A stretch of DNA of 7,045 nt, taken from NCBI GenBank assembly GCA_017408625.1, contig JAFQUG010000376.1, positions 1-7,045 on the forward strand. The letters run 5' to 3'. Within the stretch, counting starts at the first letter, position 1; each line of letters starts with the position of its first letter. Position numbers and translations under genes: made by a program. Below the pieces are notes generated by a model. It searched no databases. It was given only the letters and a program-made list of their open reading frames with translations, and was not told the DNA's origin. Source of the DNA: Clostridia bacterium. GTDB taxonomy: Bacteria; Bacillota_A; Clostridia; Oscillospirales; CAG-272. Below, one piece after another: positions 1 to 6,120 of the stretch.

Positions 1-385
1 TCATGCGATAACGGTTTTTATCGCGTTCGACCTTGCCGTAAAAGCGGAACAGACTGCCCACGGGAAACATGCTCTGCACGTAATCCTGGTTGATATACAC
101 GATCTCGCAGTCGCCACTGTCGTCATACGCACGAAACTTGACAAGCGTCATCCCTCTGCGGATCATGGCGCGGCGCGGCTGTGTGCCAACGGTCATGACC
201 ACCGACATCTTGCTTAGTCCGTCACTCTCACAAAGACGCTTGACGTTTCCGCGGTTTTCATAAGCGCGCGGGAAATGATATAACAGATCTCCCACAGTAA
301 AAATGCCAAGCCTTGCGTAAGCCGCTTCTTTGGCCGGGCCGACGCCGCGCAGGGCCTTTATGGGAATGTCTCTGACGTCTTGCAT
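1..385 (-). CDS. recG: ATP-dependent DNA helicase RecG, N-terminal part (cut by window edge)
   Basis: The reverse strand encodes 128 complete codons from an ATG at 385-383, still open at base 1. The protein begins MQDVRDIPIKALRGVGPAKE and continues with LGIFTVGDLLYHFPRAYENR, which is the characteristic start of RecG: a helix-hairpin-helix-like GVGP motif followed by the 'GI.TV.DLL.HFPR.YE.R' signature that leads into the wedge (OB-fold) domain. RecG is a monomeric superfamily 2 helicase that remodels stalled replication forks and branch-migrates Holliday junctions in the cytoplasm. Family members are about 680-700 aa, so roughly the first fifth is present and the helicase motifs lie outside the window. 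The start is supported by AAAGGAG about 7 nt upstream and by a strong promoter at 425-453. The gene follows the winged-helix gene in the same direction, but a terminator and its own promoter separate them. Identification is by recognised N-terminal motifs only. Confidence 0.92.
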   Translation of the reverse strand, partial: MQDVRDIPIKALRGVGPAKEAAYARLGIFTVGDLLYHFPRAYENRGNVKRLCESDGLSKMSVVMTVGTQPRRAMIRRGMTLVKFRAYDDSGDCEIVYINQDYVQSMFPVGSLFRFYGKVERDKNRYRM

Positions 386-424
386 GGGTGCTGCTCCTTT
401 CTTTTATATTGATTCACTACGTTA

Positions 425-453
425 ATTATAGCAAAAAAAACGATTTGAGTCAA
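425..453 (-). promoter_or_regulatory. Sigma-A type promoter of recG
   Basis: On the reverse strand TTGACT (453-448) is followed by exactly 17 bases and then a perfect TATAAT (430-425). The spacer contains a run of eight T. The expected transcription start near 418 gives a leader of about 33 nt before the recG ATG at 385. The -35 box lies directly beside the T-tail of the terminator of the upstream operon, so termination and re-initiation are packed into about 60 bp. Confidence 0.85.
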
Positions 454-456
454 CAG

Positions 457-488
457 AAAAATTGCGGGCAACACACGTTGCCCGCAAT
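457..488 (-). terminator. Rho-independent terminator of the hydrolase/winged-helix operon
   Basis: A perfect 12-bp stem (461-472 with 477-488) closes a 4-nt loop (473-476). Read on the reverse strand it is followed at once by TTTTTC. It begins 4 nt after the stop codon of the winged-helix gene, where an operon terminator is expected. On the plus strand the hairpin is not followed by a T-run, so it acts in the minus direction only. Confidence 0.9.
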
Positions 489-492
489 GAAT

Positions 493-783
493 TCATATAT
501 CATCGCAGATTTTATATCCGCGCCCCTTCACCAGATGCAGCAATTTTCTGCCGCCGATGGTGCGTGCCTTCTGATTGATGGCACTGACGCGCACCGAAAC
601 GTTGGACACATCCGGAATTCTACCTTGGTAGCAATGCTTCAAAAGCGTCTCTGCATCAGATGCACCGCCCTGCCGCTCTACGATATCATCCAGAATACGG
701 AATTCGGTAGGTGTCAGATGCATAGGGTATCCGAGATAGATATAGTCCTTGCCGTTCGATGCTTTGCATAATTGTCCTTGCAT
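493..783 (-). CDS. Stand-alone winged-helix DNA-binding protein (OmpR/PhoB C-terminal type)
   Basis: A 96-aa protein that consists almost entirely of one Trans_reg_C-type winged helix at about residues 15-92. The conserved landmarks of this fold are visible: the strand and first helix LTPTEFRILDDI (24-35), a recognition-helix region around VSNVSVRVSAINQKA (59-73), and the wing hairpin LLHLVKGRGYKI (81-92). Normal response regulators carry this domain behind a phospho-receiver domain of about 120 aa. Here there is none, and the gene is not a 3' remnant, because its ATG (783-781) shares one base with the stop of the upstream hydrolase gene (TGATG). No strong Shine-Dalgarno sequence precedes it (only AAAGAGAGA), so translation is probably coupled to the upstream gene. 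The likely role is DNA binding in the cytoplasm, with target and signal unknown. A terminator follows the stop codon. Assignment to the fold is confident; function as a regulator is inference. Confidence 0.85.
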   Translation of the reverse strand: MQGQLCKASNGKDYIYLGYPMHLTPTEFRILDDIVERQGGASDAETLLKHCYQGRIPDVSNVSVRVSAINQKARTIGGRKLLHLVKGRGYKICDDI

Positions 784-3608
784 CAGTCTCTCTTTTTCTT
801 GAGCACAAGTGCACCCATTCTGATCAATGCAAATACCAGCATGCCGCCTGCCACCGCCTTACAGGTGGTCGGTTCAAGTTCTTGGGTATCGGATTCGGTA
901 CCGGGAACGGTTTCGGGAGCTTCTTCAGGCTCTGTATCGGTGGTCACAACGCCAAAGTAGTTCTCTTCTCCCGCTGCCTTCTCAGCCATGGTGATCACCT
1001 TTGCAGGCTTGACGTCGGTGCTGACACCGGGAATGTAGTTTTGATAGACGTAGTTGAGTCTGCCCAGAGGAGCTACGTCACCGTCCACGTAGAAATCAGC
1101 CATTTCGTACAGCAGCGTATCACTGTCTGCCCACTTGAACTGCAGGCTGATCTGATTGTAGAATTCCACACCCAGCATTTCCATGGGAACGGCGATCATC
1201 ATCTGATTGCCCTTGACACGGTAGGAAACCTTACCGCACTCGGTAAATACGTACTTGCCGTCTGTACCGCTGTACTTTGCAACCGTGGTAGAGAAATCAT
1301 CGCCTGCCTTGTGGTTGACAATAAAGTCGTAGCCGTACCAGCCGGTCTCGGTGCTGCCGTCCACGTCAAGGAACAGCTGCATCCAGGAGGTGTCGGCCAC
1401 GGGCTTGGTGATATCGTCCGCGGTCTGCACGTAGAAATAAAGGTAGGTGGTGTCCTGAGTGACCTTGGAGGCAACGATATCGTTTCTGCCCGTGGTGTTG
1501 GTCATGATCTGATTTCCAAACGCCTTGCCGTTACGGTCCACGGTATCGCCCTTTACGTCGTAGTAGGTGATCGCCACGTTATCCCATTGCGCAAAATCGC
1601 CCGTGACGTTGATGGGATTGCGCGCATCCTGTACGATGGTGGGTGCTGCACCCTTGAGCGCCTGGATATTATAGATCATCTGCATGTAGTAGTTATCGAA
1701 ATAATAATCGGTAATAGTCATTTCCACGTCGCGGGAGAATTCCAGAGAAGCGGTGTCCACGAAGCGGATGGTACCGTTATCGGTAGGCTGACGCTGCGCG
1801 ACCCACTCGTTCCAGCCCGTGATCAGCACGTACTTGACGTCTCTGGACAGTGCTCTGTCAAACTGGTACTGGAAGTTGATGCCCAGCTTGTAGGAATCGG
1901 GCGTCAGCAGGTCGTAAGTGCCGTTATAGGAACGACCGCGGTTGGAGCGGTCACCGTAGAATGCCGAGTCACTGAACTGTACCGTACCCGCATGCTGTGC
2001 CATGGAAATGCTGATGGCTTCTCCGTCTCCGTCGTTGTTCTTGAAAACTCTCTGCGGCCAGGTGAAGTCCATCCAGGGCCATGCGTTCTTCTTGGTGCCC
2101 TCGTTGGGCCACTGAGGCAGACGGATGGTGAAGAAATCATCAATATTATCACTGTACTCCGCAATGATCAAGGGCTTTCCGTCCACGTACAGCCAGGTAT
2201 CGGGATACTGATTCTTGGCATAGATCTTATTATACAGCGTTCTGACCACGCTTGCACTGCTGGAGTGTGTATAGAACACGATCTGCGGTGCATCGTAGCC
2301 CTGCTCATTGAGCTCGTGGCAAACCTGCATGAGCTTGATGGCATTGTCATAATATTCATAGCCGTTGGTTACGTCAATATAAAGGAAGTCCACGTTTGCA
2401 TTGGAGAGCAGCTCCATGTGCTTACGCATGACCCACTGGTCGCTGGAATAATAGTATCCGTACAAGGGCTCTGCAAAGTAATGCATCTGACCGACAGGCC
2501 CCCAGGCGTTACAGGTCTTGGTATTGAAGGCATCCTCGCCATACTTCTCTACGATGTGCGTCATATCCCATACACCGGTATCCTGATGCTCGCCCATCCA
2601 AAGGAAATAGAAGATACCCACGTAGTGCTCACCGTTCTGCCCGTACACACCGACCGTTGCAGGATCGGAGACCGCCTGCTTGTGATTGGTGGTGGTATAC
2701 TGGCTGTACTGCGTGTAAAGGCTTCTGCCCAGGTCATCGGTGCCCGCATAACCGCCAAAGACATAGTTGACGTTGTTGGGAACGGTATAGCTGACCGTTT
2801 CACCGTTGAGCAGATAGGAGATCGTAACCTCCTTGCCGTCAGCCGAAACCGCGTAAGACAGGCTTCCCTGCTCGGTGTCTACAGAGAAGGTGGGGAGCTC
2901 TGCGGGCGTGGGATCCGCCCATTCCACCTGCTTGTTTGCCTCTTCCTCTTCCTGTCTCTTGGATTCTTCCTCCGCCTTCAGCTGCTCCTCGTATGCCAGA
3001 TACTTCTTGTATTCTTCCATGTTGAAGCGGTTCGCATCCTCTTCGGTTGCAAAGAACGCGATATAGGCAATATCAATGGTGGTCTCGCCGTTGACGAACG
3101 GACCGTTGGCCAAGGGATCAAGACGCATAATGTTGATCGACGCGTTCGCATCCGCCCAGGAATCCAGATAAATGATCTGCTTTTCCCACTCGCCGCTTGC
3201 ATTCCATTGCCAGCTCTTGTGAGAACCGCCCTGGCCCATTTCCACGCCGTCACTTCTCTGCACAAAAAGCTCACCCTGCGCAGGGCAATCGGTGCGGTAA
3301 TAGAACAGTACGTACTTGGCATCAGCACACTTGACACCGGGCTGGCTGAGCCACAGATAGGGGTCAGAGCCCGTGATGACAAAGGAATAGTATCCGTCCT
3401 GCTCTTGGTGCACGGTATCGTGACCGTTTTTGAATTCATCCGCAGTTTCGGACACGCCAAAATCATACAGCAGACCGGGCACGGAGGTTTCAAACGTCGT
3501 AGAATCCGAGGCGGTAGCCGATGCGCCCGCAAAGACCGTGATCGCAGTGCCCGCAACGCAGGCAAAACAAAGAACGATTGACACGATCAGAAGAACTGTT
3601 TTTTTCAT
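783..3608 (-). CDS. Secreted, membrane-anchored GH71/99-like glycoside hydrolase with CBM9-like domain
   Basis: A 941-aa multidomain surface protein. Residues 1-30 form a signal peptide (KK, hydrophobic core, VFAGASA). Residues 38-190 resemble a beta-sandwich carbohydrate-binding module ending in IAYIAFFATEEDA. Residues 190-230 are a charged, Glu/Lys-rich helix, probably coiled coil. Residues 320-660 resemble the GH71/99-like (WbsX-related) TIM-barrel families, with VGIFYFLW (330-337), DFLYIDVTNG (407-416), ITGWNEW (596-602) and FVDTASLEFSRDVE (616-629). Residues 660-860 resemble a CBM9/DOMON-type sugar-binding sandwich (VTGDFAQWDN; MQLFLDVDGS). Residues 914-941 are an anchor: a Cys, a hydrophobic stretch and KKKRD. 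It should act on an extracellular polysaccharide or glycan; the substrate is unknown. The start has AAAGGA about 8 nt upstream and a promoter inside the preceding terminator. The second Glu of the GH99 E-W-x-E pair is replaced by Ala604. Family placement is from memory of motifs, so the class is fairly sure and the exact CAZy family is not. Confidence 0.85.
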   Translation of the reverse strand: MKKTVLLIVSIVLCFACVAGTAITVFAGASATASDSTTFETSVPGLLYDFGVSETADEFKNGHDTVHQEQDGYYSFVITGSDPYLWLSQPGVKCADAKYVLFYYRTDCPAQGELFVQRSDGVEMGQGGSHKSWQWNASGEWEKQIIYLDSWADANASINIMRLDPLANGPFVNGETTIDIAYIAFFATEEDANRFNMEEYKKYLAYEEQLKAEEESKRQEEEEANKQVEWADPTPAELPTFSVDTEQGSLSYAVSADGKEVTISYLLNGETVSYTVPNNVNYVFGGYAGTDDLGRSLYTQYSQYTTTNHKQAVSDPATVGVYGQNGEHYVGIFYFLWMGEHQDTGVWDMTHIVEKYGEDAFNTKTCNAWGPVGQMHYFAEPLYGYYYSSDQWVMRKHMELLSNANVDFLYIDVTNGYEYYDNAIKLMQVCHELNEQGYDAPQIVFYTHSSSASVVRTLYNKIYAKNQYPDTWLYVDGKPLIIAEYSDNIDDFFTIRLPQWPNEGTKKNAWPWMDFTWPQRVFKNNDGDGEAISISMAQHAGTVQFSDSAFYGDRSNRGRSYNGTYDLLTPDSYKLGINFQYQFDRALSRDVKYVLITGWNEWVAQRQPTDNGTIRFVDTASLEFSRDVEMTITDYYFDNYYMQMIYNIQALKGAAPTIVQDARNPINVTGDFAQWDNVAITYYDVKGDTVDRNGKAFGNQIMTNTTGRNDIVASKVTQDTTYLYFYVQTADDITKPVADTSWMQLFLDVDGSTETGWYGYDFIVNHKAGDDFSTTVAKYSGTDGKYVFTECGKVSYRVKGNQMMIAVPMEMLGVEFYNQISLQFKWADSDTLLYEMADFYVDGDVAPLGRLNYVYQNYIPGVSTDVKPAKVITMAEKAAGEENYFGVVTTDTEPEEAPETVPGTESDTQELEPTTCKAVAGGMLVFALIRMGALVLKKKRD

Positions 3609-3645
3609 AGTCTTTTCCTTTCTGATAGCAAGGATTTACATTTGA

Positions 3646-3674
3646 ATTATAACAAAAAAAACGCGGGAATGCAA
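3646..3674 (-). promoter_or_regulatory. Putative sigma-A promoter of the hydrolase operon, nested in the upstream terminator
   Basis: On the reverse strand a perfect TATAAT (3651-3646) lies 17 bases after TTGCAT (3674-3669). The -35 box is weak beyond TTG and falls in the loop and 3' arm of the preceding terminator hairpin; the spacer contains the terminator's eight-T tail. A start near 3639 would give a leader of about 30 nt before the ATG at 3608. The -10 box is convincing; the -35 assignment is less so. Confidence 0.6.
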
Positions 3675-3692
3675 GAGCATTCCCGCGTTTTT
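3654..3692 (-). terminator. Rho-independent terminator of the metal-ATPase operon
   Basis: A perfect 12-bp GC-rich stem (3661-3672 with 3677-3688) closes a 4-nt loop (3673-3676). Read on the reverse strand it is followed by a run of eight T (3661-3654). It lies 23 nt after the stop codon of the ATPase. A five-T run on the plus strand (3688-3692) means it could also stop transcription in the opposite direction, although no plus-strand gene approaches it within the window. Confidence 0.92.
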
Positions 3693-3714
3693 GGATAGTT
3701 GACCAAATCCAAGC

Positions 3715-5664
3715 TTACTTTTTTGGTACATATAACGCGCGCATGGCGTTGAGCACCGCCAGGATCATGACGCCCACGTCGGCAAAGATGGCCACGATGG
3801 GCGGCAGCGTACCGACAAACGGCAGCAAGCTCAACACAAGCACGATGACCTTGACGCCAATGGCGAACACGATATTCTGACGCACAATAGCCAGCGTTCT
3901 GCGGCTGATGCGGATGGCGGTTGCCACCTTGGAGGGCTTGTCGTCCATGAGCACCACGTCGGCCGCCTCAATGGCTGCATCCGAGCCAAGCGCGCCCATC
4001 GCAATACCAATATCCCCTCTTGCCAGCACGGGTGCGTCGTTGATGCCGTCACCAACGTACACGACCTGGCCCTTGGGAGACTTCTGTGCGATCAGCTCCT
4101 CAAGCTTTTTCACCTTGCCCTCGGGCAAATGCTCGCTGTGCACCTCGTCCACGCCAAGCTTCTCGCCGATCGCGCGCCCCGTAGCAGACGCGTCACCCGT
4201 CAGCATGACCGTCTTTTTGACGCCCAGCTTGCGCAGCTGCGCAATGCCGTCCTTTGCGTCCGGCTTGATCTCGTCGGACACGATGATGTGCCCTTCGTAT
4301 TCTCCGTCCACCGCCACGTGCACCACCGTGCCCACAGCGTCACATTCGTGCCACTGCGCACCGATGCTGCGCATGAATTTGCGGTTACCTACGCAGACCT
4401 GCTTGCCGTCGATCATGGCCTTGATGCCATGCCCTGCGATCTCGCGCACCTCGCCCACGCGGCTGTTGTCCACTTCCTTGGCGTACGCCTGCTTGAGCGA
4501 GCGGGAAATGGGGTGATCCGAGTAGCTTTCTGCCGTTGCGGCCAGATCGAGCAGAGCCTGCTCGTCGATCTTTTCGGGGTGAATGGCCGTGACCTTGAAG
4601 TTTCCTTTGGTCAGCGTGCCGGTCTTGTCAAACACGACCGTTTCTGCCTTGGCAAGTGCCTCCAAGTAATTGGAGCCCTTGATCAGGATGCCATGCCCGG
4701 ATGCGCCGCCAATGCCGCCAAAGAAGGACATGGGTACCGAAATGACCAGCGCACAGGGACAGGAAATGATCAGGAAATTGATGGCGCGCAGGATCCACTC
4801 GCTCCACGGTGCACTTTCAAAGCCGCCGATCAGACCCATGATCACGGGCGGCAGGATGGCAAGTGCGGCAGCCGAGCACACCACAATGGGGGTATACCAA
4901 CGGGCAAAGCGCGTAATATACGCCTCGCTCTTGGATTTTTTGTCGCCCGAGGTCTCAACAAGCTCCAAGATCTTGGAAACCGTAGACTCTCCGAATTCCT
5001 TTTCGACGCGCACACGAAGCACGCCGTTCATATTGATGCAGCCACTGATCACTCCGTCGCCGACCGAGACGTCACGCGGGTTGGATTCCCCCGTCAGGGC
5101 GACTGTGTTCAGACTGCTTGCACCTTCAATGACCGTGCCGTCCAGCGGCACCTTTTCGCCCGGCTTGACCACAATGATATCGCCAACCGCGACCTCGTCG
5201 GGAAATACCTCCTCCACCTTACCGTCGCGCTCGACGTTTGCGGTGTCGGGACAGATCTCCATGAGCGAAGCGATCGCGTTTCTGCTCTTGCCCACCGCGA
5301 TGCTCTGGAACAGCTCGCCCGTCTGATAAAGCAGCATGACCATGACAGCTTCCAGGTATTCGGGCTCCTGATCGGGAAACAGACCGATCGAAAGCACACC
5401 CACCGTGGCGACTGCCATGAGGAAATTCTCGTCAAACAGCTGACCGTGGAAAATGCCGCGCACAGCCTTCCACAAAATATCGTAACCAATGATAAAATAC
5501 GGAACGAGATAGCAAAGCGCAGCCGCCCAATCGGGCAGATGCACGTGTCCGTGATTTTCTCCGAAATGACTGTGTCCGCCGATCAGAATATGGCAAAGCA
5601 GCAGCAAAGCAGCCGCCACGATGATGCGGACCAGTACCCTTTTCTGACTTTTTTTGAGTTTCAT
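3715..5664 (-). CDS. cadA: Zn/Cd-type P1B-ATPase (CadA/ZntA-like) without its own HMA domain
   Basis: A 649-aa heavy-metal-transporting P-type ATPase of the inner membrane that should export Zn(II), Cd(II) or Pb(II) at the cost of ATP. Visible signatures, in order: His-rich stretch at 25-42; actuator TGES (191-194); transmembrane metal-site CPC (302-304); phosphorylation site DKTGT with Asp346; SDHP (382-385) of the nucleotide-binding domain; GDGIND (538-543). Lys605 in the seventh helix and Asp629 in the eighth match the Lys and Asp that define the P1B-2 (Zn/Cd/Pb) class rather than the Cu class. About eight transmembrane helices are expected. CadA proteins normally carry an N-terminal HMA domain; here it is the separate upstream gene. 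The ATG at 5664-5662 overlaps that gene's TAA (TAATG), with AAGGTG about 11 nt upstream. An in-frame TTG at 5685 would add seven residues but lies inside the upstream gene. No metal-responsive regulator is present nearby. Confidence 0.93.
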   Translation of the reverse strand: MKLKKSQKRVLVRIIVAAALLLLCHILIGGHSHFGENHGHVHLPDWAAALCYLVPYFIIGYDILWKAVRGIFHGQLFDENFLMAVATVGVLSIGLFPDQEPEYLEAVMVMLLYQTGELFQSIAVGKSRNAIASLMEICPDTANVERDGKVEEVFPDEVAVGDIIVVKPGEKVPLDGTVIEGASSLNTVALTGESNPRDVSVGDGVISGCINMNGVLRVRVEKEFGESTVSKILELVETSGDKKSKSEAYITRFARWYTPIVVCSAAALAILPPVIMGLIGGFESAPWSEWILRAINFLIISCPCALVISVPMSFFGGIGGASGHGILIKGSNYLEALAKAETVVFDKTGTLTKGNFKVTAIHPEKIDEQALLDLAATAESYSDHPISRSLKQAYAKEVDNSRVGEVREIAGHGIKAMIDGKQVCVGNRKFMRSIGAQWHECDAVGTVVHVAVDGEYEGHIIVSDEIKPDAKDGIAQLRKLGVKKTVMLTGDASATGRAIGEKLGVDEVHSEHLPEGKVKKLEELIAQKSPKGQVVYVGDGINDAPVLARGDIGIAMGALGSDAAIEAADVVLMDDKPSKVATAIRISRRTLAIVRQNIVFAIGVKVIVLVLSLLPFVGTLPPIVAIFADVGVMILAVLNAMRALYVPKK

Positions 5665-5885
5665 TACTTGATGATCACCTTGCAATCCGAGTCAACCTTC
5701 TTGACTACCTTGATAATCTGGGGAATGATCTCTTCAAACTTGTCCTCGTCGGCCTCCACGGTCAGTCTCTGTGCCATAAAGCTGACGCTGGCATAGGTCA
5801 CGCCCTCGATTTTCTTGATGCCCTCTTCCATCTTGGCAGCGCAATGCGCGCAGTCCAGATCTTCCATCTTAAATACCTTTTTCAT
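5664..5885 (-). CDS. Small HMA-domain metal-binding protein (carrier for the adjacent ATPase)
   Basis: A 73-aa protein that is a single heavy-metal-associated domain with the beta-alpha-beta-beta-alpha-beta pattern of that fold. The metal-binding loop reads LDCAHCAAKME, with Cys12 and Cys15 preceded by Asp11. A D-C-x-x-C loop of this kind is typical of the N-terminal domain of CadA/ZntA pumps, whereas copper chaperones usually have G-M-T-C-x-x-C. It probably binds Zn(II) or Cd(II) in the cytoplasm and hands it to, or modulates, the ATPase encoded next. The stop codon shares a base with the ATPase start, so the two should be made in fixed proportion. The ATG at 5885-5883 is preceded by AAAGGAG with 7-nt spacing; longer in-frame readings upstream would run through the promoter and are not credible. 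An automatic label of 'copper chaperone' would probably be wrong. Confidence 0.92.
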   Translation of the reverse strand: MKKVFKMEDLDCAHCAAKMEEGIKKIEGVTYASVSFMAQRLTVEADEDKFEEIIPQIIKVVKKVDSDCKVIIK

Positions 5886-5924
5886 AACATTTCTCCTTTC
5901 AAAGAGCATACTTTTCTGTTTAGC

Positions 5925-5953
5925 ATTATACTCCAAATTGAAATTTTTGTCAA
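5925..5953 (-). promoter_or_regulatory. Consensus sigma-A promoter of the HMA/ATPase operon
   Basis: On the reverse strand a perfect TTGACA (5953-5948), a 17-base spacer and a perfect TATAAT (5930-5925). Transcription should begin near 5918 and leave a leader of about 33 nt with AAAGGAG before the HMA ATG at 5885. Such a strong core promoter on a toxic-metal pump suggests either constitutive high expression or tight repression by a protein encoded elsewhere. The spacer is A/T-rich but shows no clear dyad operator. Confidence 0.9.
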
Positions 5954-5987
5954 GAGAAAGTGCGATATTGCGAGATGAACGCGTACG

Positions 5988-6091
5988 TGTAGGGGAAGAT
6001 ATCATCTTCCCGCCCGTAAACAGTTCATGAACGGAGCCTCCCGAACGCCAACCTCCCCACCGCATGCGGGAAGGTAATACCTTCCCCTACA
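5988..6091. repeat. MITE-like 104-bp element with inverted terminal repeats
   Basis: The two ends match as inverted repeats over about 26 bases with three mismatches: TGTAGGGGAAG at 5988-5998 against its complement at 6081-6091, continuing inward. Each end also folds by itself into an 8-bp hairpin with a 3-nt loop (GGGAAGAT/ATCTTCCC on the left, GGGAAGGT/ACCTTCCC on the right). Between them are two perfect 10-bp palindromes, GTTCATGAAC (6023-6032) and CCGCATGCGG (6060-6069). There is no transposase and no clear target-site duplication. Elements opening with GTAGGGG and a self-complementary stretch are, as I recall, abundant in Clostridia genomes, but copy number cannot be seen here. Confidence 0.65.
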
Positions 6092-6120
6092 TTTCTTATT
6101 TTCACAGCGTAGACATCCCT

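Noticed and set aside
759..3581. Plus-strand open frame of 940 codons opposite the hydrolase
   Set aside because: It is in exact antisense register with a clearly recognisable protein, has no ribosome binding site, and its translation shows no recognisable domain. It arises from codon bias in the sense gene.
5662..5685. TTG start giving the ATPase seven additional residues (MQGDHQV)
   Set aside because: It lies inside the HMA gene, lacks a ribosome binding site, and the ATG at 5664 forms the common TAATG coupling junction.
4129..5796. Plus-strand open frame of 555 codons opposite the ATPase and HMA genes
   Set aside because: Antisense to two genes with diagnostic motifs, in codon register with the ATPase, His/Arg/Asp-rich translation without a domain, and no Shine-Dalgarno sequence.
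3715..5885. Copper export operon (CopA plus copper chaperone)
   Set aside because: The HMA loop is D-C-x-x-C rather than M-T/x-C-x-x-C, and the pump has the Lys and Asp of the Zn/Cd class in its last two helices instead of the copper-site residues.
5931..5947. Possible metal-repressor operator in the spacer of the metal-operon promoter
   Set aside because: The A/T-rich spacer shows only a weak imperfect dyad and does not match an ArsR/CadC-type 12-2-12 repeat that I could recognise; no regulator gene is nearby.
5664..6065. Longer 133-aa version of the HMA protein starting upstream
   Set aside because: The extra N-terminus would be translated from across the consensus promoter and the repeat element; the ATG at 5885 has AAAGGAG at ideal spacing and gives a complete HMA domain.
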